From: Pirellulimonas nuda | Lineage (GTDB): Bacteria; Planctomycetota; Planctomycetia; Pirellulales; Lacipirellulaceae | Length of the DNA: 64,000 bases | Direction: 5' to 3' | Assembly (NCBI RefSeq): GCF_007750855.1 | Contig: NZ_CP036291.1 | Location: 2,852,001-2,916,000, forward strand | Shown here: piece by piece, positions 48,920-58,120 of the stretch | Numbering within the stretch: position 1 is the first letter of the stretch | Layout: each line of letters opens with the position of its first letter | Made by a program: the position numbers and the translations under genes | The notes under the pieces: generated by a model | What the model was told of the DNA's origin: nothing | What the model saw: only the letters and a program-made list of their open reading frames with translations | Databases searched by the model: none

Positions 48920-48934
48920 CGGAGGGCGATTCGC
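48920..48934 (+). promoter_or_regulatory. Candidate sigma-54 (-24/-12) promoter for PFOR
   Basis: CGGAGG-GCGAT-TCGC gives the essential GG-N10-GC spacing and shares GG-N3-GCGATTCGC with the candidate at 58555-58569. The match to TGGCAC-N5-TTGC is partial, and GG-N10-GC is frequent in GC-rich DNA, so confidence is low. Confidence 0.3.
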
Positions 48935-48998
48935 TGAGCGGCTCGAACGCTGCAAGGTGGGGCGGTTCCTTCCGTGCTACTCCAATCCCGACAGCTCA

Positions 48999-51900
48999 AT
49001 GACAGGTCTCCAAGCGATCGTCGACGGCAACGAAGCCGCGGCGGACGTGGCGTATCGCCTCAACGAGGTCATTGCGATTTACCCCATCACGCCGGCGTCG
49101 CCGATGGGCGAGCTGTCCGACGCCTGGGCTAGCCGAGAACGCCAGAACCTTTTTGGGACGGTCCCTCGGGTCATCGAGATGCAGAGCGAGGGTGGAGCCG
49201 CCGGCACCCTGCACGGCGCGCTTCAGACCGGCGCGCTTGCGACCACGTTCACGGCGTCGCAGGGCTTGTTGTTGATGATCCCGAATATGTACAAGATCGC
49301 CGGAGAGCTCACGCCGGCGGTGGTTCACGTCGCGGCGCGGACACTCGCGACGCACGCGCTGTCCATCTTCGGTGACCACAGCGACGTTATGGCCGCCAGG
49401 GCGTCGGGCTGGGCGATGCTGTGCGCCAGCTCGGTGCAAGAAGCCCACGACTTTGCGTTGGTCGCACAAGCCGCCAGCCTGGAGGTCCGCGTCCCCTTCC
49501 TGCACTTCTTCGACGGCTTTCGCACCTCGCACGAGGTTAAGCGGATCGCCCGCTTGACTGATGCACAGCTGCTTTCGGTGATCGATCTGGAAGCGGTCGA
49601 GGCGCATCGGGGTCGCGCGCTCGACCCGGACCACCCGGTTCTCCGCGGCACCGCTCAGAACCCGGATGTTTTCTTCCAGTCGCGTGAGGCCGCCAATCCC
49701 TTCTACGACGCCACGCCGCAGGCGGTCGTATCCGCCATGGACCGGGTGGCGAGGGAGACCGGGCGCCGCTACTACCCGTTTGAGTTTGTGGGCGCGCCCG
49801 ACTCCGAACAGGTGGTGGTGCTGATGGGCTCGGGGGTGGGCGCCGCCGAAGAGGCCGTTGCACGCCTAAACGAAAGCGATCACCGCGTCGGATTGGTCAA
49901 GGTGCGGCTCTATCGGCCCTTCGCCGTCGACGCGTTCATCAACGCATTGCCCGCAACGACCAAGCGGGTTGTGGTTCTCGACCGCACCAAGGAACCGGGG
50001 GCCGTGGGCGAGCCCCTCTACCAGGACGTCACGGTTGCGATCGCGGAAGGCTGGCGCGTAGCGTACCCGCAGACCCCACCTCCGGAGGTGATCGGCGGCC
50101 GCTACGGCTTGTCGTCCAAGGAGTTCACGCCGGGGATGGCGGCGGCGGCGCTTGCCGAGGCGGATAAGCCCCAGCCAAAGCGGCATTTCACCCTTGGCAT
50201 CTACGACGATGTCACTCACACGAGCCTCACCTGGAGCGAGTCAGGCTTTGAGGAGTCCGACGACGTGATGCGCGCCGTGTTCTACGGGCTGGGGAGCGAC
50301 GGCACGGTGGGGGCGAACAAGAACTCAGTCAAGATCATCGGCAAGAATACGGAGAATCACGTCCAGGGGTATTTTGTTTACGACTCGAAGAAGGCCGGCG
50401 CCACGACCGTCTCGCACCTACGCGTGAGCCGACGGCCGATCGAGTCGACCTACTTGATCCGTAGCGCGGGCTTTGTCGCCTGCCACTTCTCCGCGCTGCT
50501 GGAACGGATCGACGTGCTCGGCACGGCCAAGCCGGGCGCCACCTTCTTGCTCAATTCCCCTTACCCACCTGCCGAGGTCTGGGAACACCTCAACCGTGAT
50601 GTCCAGCAGGCCATCCTTGATAAGAACCTCAATTTCTTTGTGATCGACGCCAGCGGGATCGCCGCGCAGGTTGGCCTTGGGGGCCGCATCAACACGATCA
50701 TGCAAACCTGCTTCTTCGCGCTCACGGATATCTTCGACCGGGAATCGTTGCTCCGTCACGTACGCGCCTCGGTTTCGGACGCCTACGCCAACCGGGGCGC
50801 GACGGTCCTCGAGCGGAACTTCGCCGCGATCGACGCTGCTTTGACGGCGTTGCATCGGGTCGAACTCCCAACGAACGTCACGGCCACTCGGGGGCGGTTC
50901 TTGCCGGTCGATTCCGATGCGCCCGACTTTGTGCGGCGAGTGACGGCCAAGATCATTTCTGGCGAGGGGGACCTGCTGCCGGTGAGCGCGCTCCCGGTGG
51001 ACGGGGGCTTCCCGGTCGGAACCGCGCGGTTCGAGAAGCGGAGCATCGCCCACGAGATCCCGATCTGGGACGCCGACCTCTGCATCGAGTGTGGTCTGTG
51101 CGCCTACGTCTGCCCCCACGCCGCGATCCGGCTGAAGCGGCTCGACGGAGAACTCAACGGGAATGCGCCCCCGTCATTTCGGCAGCGGCACTGCACGCGT
51201 GGCGACCTGAAGGGAGAGTGGCTGACGATCCAGGTCGCGCCGGACGACTGCACCGGCTGCGGCGTGTGCGTCGACGTCTGCCCGGCGCGCAGCAAAGAGC
51301 AGCCCAAGCACAAGGCGCTCAACATGCGCGACAAGCACGACCACCTCGAACCGGAGCGGTCAAACTTCGACTATTTTCTCACCCTGCCCGAAGCGTCGCG
51401 CGAACGTGTAAGCGCGGGGTCCGTGCAGGGATCGCAGTTGCTGCTCCCGCTCTTCGAGTTCTCCGGCGCCTGCGCCGGGTGCGGCGAGACCCCCTACCTG
51501 AAGCTGTTGTCACAATTGTTCGGAGACCGGCTGGTGATCGCCAACGCGACGGGCTGTTCCTCGATCTACGGCGCCAATCTCCCCACGACCCCCTGGACCC
51601 AAGACGCCAACGGGCGCGGACCCGTCTGGTCGAACTCGCTCTTCGAAGACAACGCAGAGTTTGGGCTGGGGATGCGGCTCGGGATCGACCAGCGGCTGGA
51701 GCTTGCCCGCAGGTTGCTCGAGCGGCTGGCCGGCGCCGTAGGGCCTGACTTGGCTACGGCGATCCTCGCCGCGTCGGTCGAAGATGAGACAGAGATCGCC
51801 GAGCAGCGGCGGCGGATCGCGTTGCTGCGGCAGAAGCTCGGCGGAGTCGCCTCTGCCGACGCGAAGCGGCTCGCCGGCTTGGCGGACGTGTTCGTGCCCC

Positions 51901-52580
51901 GGTCGGTATGGATCGTCGGAGGAGACGGCTGGGCTTACGACATTGGGTACGGCGGGCTCGACCATGTGCTTGCATCCGGCGAAGACGTCAACCTGTTGGT
52001 GCTCGACACCGGGACCTACTCTAATACGGGGGGACAAGCGTCGAAGGCGACGCCGCGGGCCGCAACGGCGAAGTTCGCTTCCGGCGGCAAAGAGACCCGT
52101 AAGAAGGACCTGGGGATGCTCGCCGTAGCCTACGGCAACGTCTACGTTGCCCAGGTTGCGATCGGCGCAAACCCGCAGCAGACCCTGCGGGCGATGCACG
52201 AGGCGCAGTCGCACCACGGCCCTTCTCTGGTGATCTGCTACAGCCAGTGCATCGCCCACGGCGTCGACATGCGGACCGGCATGTCGCACCAGAAAGACGC
52301 CGTCAAGAGCGGTTTCTGGCCCCTCTACCGCTACGACCCCCGGCACGCGCGCCGTGGCGAGCACCCCCTGAAAGTCGACAGCCACCGTCCCACGGTCAAG
52401 TTCCGAGACTTCGCGATGAAAGAAGCCCGGTTCGGGCTGCTAGCGCATGCTTTCCCGGAAAGGGTCGACCACTTGTTTGACCTAGCTCAGAACGACATCG
52501 ACGACCAGTGGCGTTACTACGAGCAGCTCGGTGTGATCGAGCGTTCGATCGATCTCGAAAGCGAAGGGGACAAGTCATGA
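48999..52580 (+). CDS. nifJ: Pyruvate:ferredoxin (flavodoxin) oxidoreductase
   Basis: This 1193-aa single-chain PFOR oxidises pyruvate with CoA to acetyl-CoA and CO2, passing electrons to ferredoxin or flavodoxin. I chose the ATG at 48999 because the conserved N-terminus (DGNEAAADVAYRLNEVIAIY then PITPASPMGELSD) begins right after. Domain order is standard: N-terminal pyruvate/TPP domain, CoA domain, EKR region (EKRSIAHEIPIWDADL), and two 4Fe-4S motifs (CIECGLCAYVCP from Cys695; CTGCGVCVDVCP from Cys751). The TPP domain has the proximal-cluster cysteines in GACAGCGETPY (C825, C828) and the C-terminal YSQCIAHGVDM Cys (1084). All are intact, so the enzyme should work. PFOR is oxygen-sensitive and marks low-oxygen or fermentative metabolism. 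The stop overlaps the next ATG. Confidence 0.95.
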   Translation: MTGLQAIVDGNEAAADVAYRLNEVIAIYPITPASPMGELSDAWASRERQNLFGTVPRVIEMQSEGGAAGTLHGALQTGALATTFTASQGLLLMIPNMYKIAGELTPAVVHVAARTLATHALSIFGDHSDVMAARASGWAMLCASSVQEAHDFALVAQAASLEVRVPFLHFFDGFRTSHEVKRIARLTDAQLLSVIDLEAVEAHRGRALDPDHPVLRGTAQNPDVFFQSREAANPFYDATPQAVVSAMDRVARETGRRYYPFEFVGAPDSEQVVVLMGSGVGAAEEAVARLNESDHRVGLVKVRLYRPFAVDAFINALPATTKRVVVLDRTKEPGAVGEPLYQDVTVAIAEGWRVAYPQTPPPEVIGGRYGLSSKEFTPGMAAAALAEADKPQPKRHFTLGIYDDVTHTSLTWSESGFEESDDVMRAVFYGLGSDGTVGANKNSVKIIGKNTENHVQGYFVYDSKKAGATTVSHLRVSRRPIESTYLIRSAGFVACHFSALLERIDVLGTAKPGATFLLNSPYPPAEVWEHLNRDVQQAILDKNLNFFVIDASGIAAQVGLGGRINTIMQTCFFALTDIFDRESLLRHVRASVSDAYANRGATVLERNFAAIDAALTALHRVELPTNVTATRGRFLPVDSDAPDFVRRVTAKIISGEGDLLPVSALPVDGGFPVGTARFEKRSIAHEIPIWDADLCIECGLCAYVCPHAAIRLKRLDGELNGNAPPSFRQRHCTRGDLKGEWLTIQVAPDDCTGCGVCVDVCPARSKEQPKHKALNMRDKHDHLEPERSNFDYFLTLPEASRERVSAGSVQGSQLLLPLFEFSGACAGCGETPYLKLLSQLFGDRLVIANATGCSSIYGANLPTTPWTQDANGRGPVWSNSLFEDNAEFGLGMRLGIDQRLELARRLLERLAGAVGPDLATAILAASVEDETEIAEQRRRIALLRQKLGGVASADAKRLAGLADVFVPRSVWIVGGDGWAYDIGYGGLDHVLASGEDVNLLVLDTGTYSNTGGQASKATPRAATAKFASGGKETRKKDLGMLAVAYGNVYVAQVAIGANPQQTLRAMHEAQSHHGPSLVICYSQCIAHGVDMRTGMSHQKDAVKSGFWPLYRYDPRHARRGEHPLKVDSHRPTVKFRDFAMKEARFGLLAHAFPERVDHLFDLAQNDIDDQWRYYEQLGVIERSIDLESEGDKS

Positions 52581-53647
52581 CTCCCAATCTTACGACCAAC
52601 TACCTGGGATTTGAGCTCGCGTCGCCGATCCTGGCCTCCGCCTCTCCTATCACTTCGCAACCGGACGTCCTCAAACGCCTCGAAGCTTGTGGGGCCGCCG
52701 GCGCGGTGTTGCCCTCCCTGTTCGAAGAACAGGTGGTCCAAGAAGAGATGGCTACCCACTCCGTGCTAGAGCTCTTCACCGACCAGTCCGCTGAGTCGCT
52801 CAGCTACCTGCCAAGCTTCTCCAGCTACAACACGGGGCCGGACCGCTACCTGCGACTGGTCGAGGAAGCGAAGCGGGCGGTGTCGATGCCGATTGTCGGG
52901 AGCCTGAACGGCGCCACCAGCGGTGGCTGGGTCCGCTACGCCCGGCAGATCGAGGAGGCCGGCGCGGACGCCCTCGAGCTGAACATCTACTTCATCCCCA
53001 GTGACCCTTTCGTTACGGGGCGCGACGTAGAGCGGCGGTACGTCAGCCTTGTGAAGGCGGTCCGGGAGTCGATCCGGATCCCGCTCGCGGTCAAGATCGG
53101 CCCGCAGTTTTCGTCTCTCCCCAATCTCGCCAGCCAACTAGACGAAGCAGGCGCGGACGCCCTCGTACTGTTCAATCGCTACCTAGAACCTGAGATCGAC
53201 CTCGAGACGTTGAGCGTCGAACCGCACCTGACGCTCAGCCGATCGAGCGAGCTGCGGCTGTCGATGCGCTGGATCGCCATCCTGTATGGACAGGTAGAGT
53301 GCGGGCTCGCCGCCACCAGCGGCGTGCACTCGGGCATTGAAGCGCTCCGCGCCCTGTCGGCCGGCGCCAACGTGGTCATGGTGACTTCCGTGCTGTTGAA
53401 GCGGGGCGCCGACTACGTCGCCCAGATGATTCAGGACATGTCGAACTGGCTCTCCGACCACGACTACGCCTCGCTGGACCGGCTGATCGGAAGCATGAGC
53501 CGCAAGAACTGCCCGGATCCCTCCGGTTTCGAGCGTGCTAACTACATGAAAGCGCTTGTGTCGTACCTCGATGAGGGGGCTCACAAGAACGTCGCCGACT
53601 TGGTTGGCGGCGAACTCTTGGATCAACACGACGGCCCGATGCGTTGA
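52577..53647 (+). CDS. Dihydroorotate dehydrogenase-like flavoprotein
   Basis: This is a 356-aa FMN-binding TIM barrel, translationally coupled to PFOR (ATGA overlap). It begins NLTTNYLGFELASPILASAS, as in class 1 DHODH and PreA. It has the substrate/FMN segments VGSLNGATSGGWVRYARQIE, ADALELNIYFIPSD, IPLAVKIGPQFSSL and SGVHSGIEALRALSAGANVV, and ends with a polar helical tail (WLSDHDYASLDRLIGSMSRK). There is no cysteine-rich domain. The usual active-site Cys/Ser loop of pyrimidine-pathway enzymes is not obvious. Such DHODH-like genes often follow PFOR in bacteria and are probably not for pyrimidine synthesis; an electron-transfer role beside PFOR is likely but unproven. Confidence 0.85.
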   Translation: MTPNLTTNYLGFELASPILASASPITSQPDVLKRLEACGAAGAVLPSLFEEQVVQEEMATHSVLELFTDQSAESLSYLPSFSSYNTGPDRYLRLVEEAKRAVSMPIVGSLNGATSGGWVRYARQIEEAGADALELNIYFIPSDPFVTGRDVERRYVSLVKAVRESIRIPLAVKIGPQFSSLPNLASQLDEAGADALVLFNRYLEPEIDLETLSVEPHLTLSRSSELRLSMRWIAILYGQVECGLAATSGVHSGIEALRALSAGANVVMVTSVLLKRGADYVAQMIQDMSNWLSDHDYASLDRLIGSMSRKNCPDPSGFERANYMKALVSYLDEGAHKNVADLVGGELLDQHDGPMR

Positions 53648-53802
53648 TCCGAAGCTCATGACCACTGAGATCCTAACCCCCGGCGGCGACGAGCAAGAGC
53701 CCGCCAGCAGGTCCTGCATGCGATTGCGGAGAAGGCCAAGCTTGGCCTTGCCGTGTCTGCGGAACTGAGCGGACTTACAGCAGTCCGAAGGAAGACCTAC
53801 CA

Positions 53803-54545
53803 ATGACCCATCGCCCAAGCGAGATCGGCGCCGGCCTCGAGAAGGCGTATCAACACTGGCGTGAGCAGGGCGCACTGCTTCTGCAGAAACCGGCTCGCTC
53901 AGGGCCCCCGGCGATGACCATCGCGATCAGTCGCGAGCGGGGCGCCGGCGGGGCAACGATCGCAAAGGCGCCTCGCCAAGCGGCTGGGATGGCCGCTCTA
54001 CGACCATCAGCTTGTGGAGACAATCGCGAACGACGCTGGCGTAAGTTCCGAACTGGCCGCCCGGCTGGACGAGAACTGCCCGAACTGGCAGGAGGAAATG
54101 CTCACCAGCTTGGGCTCGACGCGAAGGCTCACGGGAGTCGACTATGTCGTGCGGATGCGAAAGACGCTGCTGGCGCTCTAACGCCACGGCAATTGCGTCC
54201 TCCTGGGCCGCTGCGCGGCCCAGGTTCTTCCAGCAAGGCAGTCCGTCCGCGTTCGTCTGGTGGCGCCGCTCGAATACCGCATCCGTCGCGTTGCAGCGCG
54301 TCGGGGGATATCAGATATCGGAAGCGGCTTTGGAGGTCGCCGAGGTAGACCTTGCCCGCAACCGGTTAGTTCAGACCTACTTTGGAGAAGACCCGACGGA
54401 CCCGCACGCGTACGACCTGACCATGGACGCGTCTCGGTTTGAGACGGGCGCCCTCGTCGCGGTGATCGTCTCAGCGATGGACGCGCGGCGGATGCAAATA
54501 GAGCAAATCCATCAACCGGTCCAGCCTCCTGCCGCACCGCCTTGA
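53803..54545 (+). pseudogene. Decayed cytidylate-kinase-like gene
   Basis: The N-terminus is good (QHWREQGALLLQKP; P-loop MTIAISRERGAGGATIAK). An extra C at about 53971 shifts the frame; the true continuation is RLGWPLYDHQLVETIANDAG, then ENCPNWQEEMLTSLGST and VDYVVRMRKTLLAL. There it meets a TAA (54179-54181), resumes in the same frame (RHGNCVLLGRCAAQVLPAR), and shifts again near 54320 to EAALEVAEVDLARNRLVQTY and FETGALVAVIVSAM. These are at least three lesions in a cytidylate-kinase-like (AAA-type nucleotide kinase) gene. It stands third after PFOR and the DHODH-like gene, 155 bp downstream. Confidence 0.82.
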
Positions 54546-54787
54546 GCGGCTTGCCCAACGGGCGGCCTCAGCGGACAATCACGATGGTAAGGTAATTCCT
54601 GCATTGCGTCGCGTCCCACAGACGGGTGGACCGATGTCGCGTCGTGTTCGGGGTTCTTGCGTGCGAATAGTTCGGCGCATTGCGGCCCCCAGTTGAGGAT
54701 CGCAGCGCCGGCCGCGGACGGATCGGCAGGCTCCACAGCGCGTGCTGCTTCGCCAGCCGTTGAACCCCACTAAGCCTGAGTTTCGAC

Positions 54788-55891
54788 GTGACGCAGCAAG
54801 GAGTGACCGGCGCTGAGGTTTCGCAAGACCGCGATGGCGCGAATGAAGCGCGTCTCAAGGCGATTCTCGACACGGCTGTCGACGCGATCATCACGATCGA
54901 CCATCGCGGCGTCTGCGACTCGGCGAATCTGGCCGCCAGCAGGATGTTTGGCTACGCTACCGACGAGATAGTCGGGCAGAACATCTCGATGCTCATGCCC
55001 GCGCCCTTCAGCCGAGAGCACGACGCGTACTTGCAGCACTACCTGCGAACCAGCGAAAAGCGGATCATCGGGCTGGGACGAGAAGTCATCGGTCGACGGC
55101 GATGCGGGTCTGAGTTTCCAGCCAATCTTGCAGTAAGCGAGTTCCGGCTGGGAAATCGCCGATTCTTCACAGGCGTTCTGCGCGACCTCACCGAGTCGAA
55201 AGAGTACGAGGGCCGCATGGTCCAAGCCGAGAGGCTGGCAGCGGTCGGCCAAGCCGTGACAAGCCTGGCCCACGAGAGCCGCAACCTCCTTCAGACCATC
55301 AATATCGCCGCCGAACTGATTCACCTCGATGCCAGCGTGGATCCGAAGATCATCAAGCACGTTGCGTGCATCGAATCGGCGTGCGATGGCCTCAACTCCC
55401 TGCTGGAAGAGGTTCGCGAGTACGCGGCGCCGCTACGCATCGACGCAGAAAGACATCCGATCCAGGGCGTGATCGCGGACGCGTGGGGGTCGGTCCTACA
55501 GGCTCATCCGGGCCGGCGGGCTGCCCTCTGTCAATCTAGCCCTCTGCCGGAGAAGCCGTCTTACGACCGCTTTCGGATGTTCCAGGTGTTCAGAAACCTG
55601 TTTGAAAACTCGCTCGCTGCTTGCGAAGACCCGGTAGAAGTTTCGGTCGTGGTCAAGAAAATCGCCAATGAGCGCCATCCGATTCTATCCATCGTGGTCA
55701 GTGACAACGGCCCCGGTCTCGACCCAGAACAACGGCGCCGTGTCTTCGAGCCGTTCTTTACGACCAAGGCCAAGGGAACGGGGCTGGGCATGGCGATTGC
55801 TCGCAAGATCATGCAGGCGCATCGGGGGAGTCTTTCCTTGGGCGACGAGGATTGCTCCGGCGCGGAGTTCCGACTAGAGCTCCCTTTGTAG
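54788..55891 (+). CDS. FixL-like PAS histidine kinase (putative heme O2 sensor)
   Basis: This is a 367-aa cytoplasmic sensor kinase with no membrane segment; the start is GTG 54788. The PAS domain (residues 21-135) is strikingly FixL-like: MFGYATDEIVGQNISMLMPA, SREHDAYLQHYLRTSEKR, then IIGLGREVIGRRRCGSEFPA. His78 aligns with the proximal heme ligand of Bradyrhizobium FixL (His200) and Arg98 with the oxygen-sensing Arg220, with the same 20-residue spacing. The kinase part has the H-box SLAHESRNLLQ (His162), N-box FRNLFENS (268-275), G1 DNGPGLD (306-312) and G2 GTGLGMA (330-336). All catalytic boxes are complete. It would phosphorylate the response regulator at 56747-58120. Heme binding is inferred. 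Confidence 0.9.
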   Translation: MTQQGVTGAEVSQDRDGANEARLKAILDTAVDAIITIDHRGVCDSANLAASRMFGYATDEIVGQNISMLMPAPFSREHDAYLQHYLRTSEKRIIGLGREVIGRRRCGSEFPANLAVSEFRLGNRRFFTGVLRDLTESKEYEGRMVQAERLAAVGQAVTSLAHESRNLLQTINIAAELIHLDASVDPKIIKHVACIESACDGLNSLLEEVREYAAPLRIDAERHPIQGVIADAWGSVLQAHPGRRAALCQSSPLPEKPSYDRFRMFQVFRNLFENSLAACEDPVEVSVVVKKIANERHPILSIVVSDNGPGLDPEQRRRVFEPFFTTKAKGTGLGMAIARKIMQAHRGSLSLGDEDCSGAEFRLELPL

Positions 55892-56313
55892 TCCCCCCGC
55901 GGCAGGTTCAGAAAAGCAGGCGTCTCGAACGGCGGCTATCCTGGCGGTATCGGAACGGGAGAATCGCGTCGCGACTGGTGGGCCGATTTTCTGGCGCCGC
56001 AGCGGCTGCCAGATAGGATTGGCGGCGACGGCACGACCACGCGCGGTTGCTTGGTGTGCTCCTACGCTCAGCGGGCGCCACGTTTTGGCTCACTTGGACT
56101 GCTTGGTCCGCGCTAGCGCCGGCCCAAGGATCGCTCCATCCCTGAAACTGGCCGAGAAATCGGCTTGCGCTCACCAGGCCAACAGAGCGCCTGGTTTGCG
56201 GTATAGCGGTTGCACCGATAATTCGGGGCGTCTGCCCCGCGGCAGCCTGCTTATCTTACGGAGCCCCAGAGCAGCGGCGTCCCTAGTGCCTCTTGAAGCG
56301 GAGTCGACCGACC
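55892..56313. other. Upstream region of the BON gene
   Basis: This 422-bp region has no gene. It includes a weak relative of the palindrome (TGTGCTCCTACGCTCA, 56054-56069; 12 of 16 bases), a candidate -24/-12 element at 56199-56214, a GC-rich short hairpin around 56226-56245 (gggcgtctgcccc type) and the GGAG ribosome site at 56300-56303. Confidence 0.45.
56199..56214 (+). promoter_or_regulatory. Candidate sigma-54 promoter for the BON gene
   Basis: CGGTAT-AGCGG-TTGCA has GG-N10-GC spacing and a perfect TTGCA -12 element; the -24 element is only partly consensus. It lies 100 bp before the BON start and about 130 bp after the weak palindrome. Confidence 0.35.
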
Positions 56314-56574
56314 ATGAACACCGTAACCGACAGGCCTGATTGGCCGGCCGCGATCGAATCGGATCAAGCCCGCCGCCACTCCAGCCACTCGGCCCACCTC
56401 GCCCTGAGGGCAAGAAAGTACGCCGAACTCAACAGCGTCGAGTGCGAGATCTTTCGCGGTTTCGCCGTCTTGGAGGGAGAGGTTAGCACCTATTACTTGA
56501 AGCAGCTTGCCCAAGAAACGGTTCTTCACATCGACGGCGTGGCGTCGGTTTCTAATCGGCTGCTCGTCACTTGA
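56314..56574 (+). CDS. Small BON-domain protein
   Basis: This 86-aa protein has GGAG 10 bp before the ATG. Residues about 38-86 form one BON domain (CEIFRGFAVLEGEVSTYYLK, LAQETVLHIDGVASVSNRLL), an alpha/beta fold found in osmotic-shock and envelope proteins that binds phospholipid or small ligands. No signal peptide is seen, so it is probably cytoplasmic. The N-terminal third is His/Arg/Ala-rich. It lies between the sensor kinase and the convergent response-regulator gene, in a cluster of redox and stress genes, so a stress role is plausible. Confidence 0.8.
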   Translation: MNTVTDRPDWPAAIESDQARRHSSHSAHLALRARKYAELNSVECEIFRGFAVLEGEVSTYYLKQLAQETVLHIDGVASVSNRLLVT

Positions 56575-56746
56575 TTGACGTCTTTGTGGCCCCTCTTCCA
56601 TGGGGCGCCGCTCGATCGGCTAGGTCTTGATTCGCGCGGCTTGGCGGCGTGTTGTAAGATAGACCGGCCCGCGGGCCGACGCGGGGCGCCCCGCAGCTCT
56701 TCGAGATGCCCCGCGCTGCTGCCCCAGATTCTGGTTGGACTGGCTG

Positions 56747-58120
56747 CTAGCTGCCCAGTTCGCTCGGAAGAATCTGGTACTTGCCGATAAGGCGGTACAG
56801 ACTGCGGCGATTCACGCCCAACACTTCTGCAGCGCGGGCCTTGTTGCCGAGATTCTCGCGCATTGCCTGGACGATCCGGGCTCGAGTGAGCGTGGCCAAG
56901 TCGATGTCGGAGTCGTAGACCAAGTGGCCTCGGTGAGGGCCTACGCCGAGCACTTCGGGGGGAAGGTTCGCTTTGCACAGCAACTCATTGTCGGCCAAGA
57001 TCCTCATCCGCTCAATCGCGTTGATAAGTTGCCTTACGTTGCCCGGCCAATGATACTTCTCGATCGCCTGGAGGCACTCGGGCTCGAACTCCCAGCCCTC
57101 TCCGCAAAAATGCTCCGCCAAGATCCGCACATCCGCGCCCCGTTCCCGTAGAGGTGGCGCCTGAATCGTCATCATATTGATCCGGTAGTACAGGTCTTCC
57201 CGAAACCGCTTCTCTTGGACTTCGAACGTGATGTCTCGATTGGTCGCCGCGATGAGCCGGACGTCCACGCGGCGTTCCTTGAGGGAGCCGACGCGTCGCA
57301 GGGACCCGTCCTCAAGCACCCTCAAGAGCTTGGGCTGGAGCGCGGCAGAAAGCTCTCCGATCTCATCAATGAAGAGAGACCCGCCGTCGGCCGCCTCGAA
57401 GAGCCCCGGCTTCGACGCGGAAGCCCCGGTGAAGGCGCCTTTCTCGTGCCCGAAGAGCTCGCTTTCCAGCAGCAGCTCCGGCATGGCCGCGCAGTTGATC
57501 ACCACCATCGGTTTATCGGCGCGGGGGCTTGCCTCGTGGAGAGCGCGAGCGATGAGCTCTTTCCCCGCGCCGCTCTCGCCCTGAATCAAGATCGGTTTGT
57601 CGCTGGGGCCGGCGCGCTCAATCAACCGGAACACCTCGCGGATCGCCGGCGAATCGCCGATCATGTGGTGCTGCGACACGCTGCGGCGGAGCAGGTCGGA
57701 GAGTTGCCGGTTCTCTTTCCGGATACGCCCCGTCTCGACCGCCTTGTGAACGACGCCTTCAAGCTGTTTCAGCCGAATCGGCTTGGTAAGAAAATCGCAG
57801 GCCCCGAGCTTCATCGCCTCGACCGCCGTTTCAATCGAGCCCTCCCCCGTCAGCAAGACAACTTCGGTGTCGACGTGCTCGTCGCGCATCCTGCCGAGCA
57901 GGTCCATGCCGGACATCCCGGGCATCACCACATCAAGGATCGCCACGCCGAAGGCGCGGCTCTCCAACTGACGGAGCGCCTCTTGCGCGTCGGCGGCTTG
58001 CGCCACCGCGTGTCCGCGGCGAGTGAAGTAGCTGGCGAGCCCTTCACGGAGCTCTTCATCGTCGTCGACGATGAGCATGTCTAGGTTGCGGCCAATCGTT
58101 GATCGGTTCACGGTAGGCAT
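56747..58120 (-). CDS. Sigma-54-dependent NtrC-family response regulator
   Basis: This 457-aa protein starts at the ATG at 58120; a longer frame exists but the receiver domain begins at residue 12. Receiver: MLIVDDDEELREGL, phospho-acceptor Asp63 in AILDVVMPGMSG, then TGEGSIETAVEAM and DFLTKPIRLKQLE. AAA+ domain: Walker A GESGAGKE (181-188), the sigma-54-contacting GAFTGA loop (228-233), Walker B GGSLFIDEIGE (246-256), and HWPGNVRQLINAIERM. A C-terminal Fis-type helix-turn-helix lies at about 424-448 (NKARAAEVLGVNRRSLYRLI). All motifs for activating sigma-54 promoters are complete. It is encoded opposite to the FixL-like kinase 850 bp away and is its likely partner. Targets are probably this gene cluster. 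Confidence 0.93.
   Translation of the reverse strand: MPTVNRSTIGRNLDMLIVDDDEELREGLASYFTRRGHAVAQAADAQEALRQLESRAFGVAILDVVMPGMSGMDLLGRMRDEHVDTEVVLLTGEGSIETAVEAMKLGACDFLTKPIRLKQLEGVVHKAVETGRIRKENRQLSDLLRRSVSQHHMIGDSPAIREVFRLIERAGPSDKPILIQGESGAGKELIARALHEASPRADKPMVVINCAAMPELLLESELFGHEKGAFTGASASKPGLFEAADGGSLFIDEIGELSAALQPKLLRVLEDGSLRRVGSLKERRVDVRLIAATNRDITFEVQEKRFREDLYYRINMMTIQAPPLRERGADVRILAEHFCGEGWEFEPECLQAIEKYHWPGNVRQLINAIERMRILADNELLCKANLPPEVLGVGPHRGHLVYDSDIDLATLTRARIVQAMRENLGNKARAAEVLGVNRRSLYRLIGKYQILPSELGS

Larger units (their letters stand above)
48557..48998. other. Upstream region of the PFOR gene
   Basis: This 442-bp region has no convincing gene; a minus-strand frame (48590-48955) has one protein-like stretch (VSAAQKRLTTTALELTYVAR) I cannot place. 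It holds the palindrome at 48798-48813 and candidate -24/-12 promoters (48920-48934; alternative 48878-48893, AGGAAT-N5-TTGCT). Confidence 0.5.

Noticed and set aside
48590-48955. Minus-strand frame upstream of PFOR with one protein-like stretch
   Set aside because: No family recognised, no start signal, and it overlaps the operator and promoter region; possibly a decayed fragment.
48999-53647. Nitrogen-fixation locus because of nifJ and a FixL-like kinase
   Set aside because: No nif structural genes are present; PFOR and heme-PAS kinases are common outside diazotrophs.
52577-53647. Pyrimidine-biosynthetic pyrD
   Set aside because: Coupling to PFOR and the lack of a clear pyrD active-site loop fit the DHODH-like electron-transfer group better.
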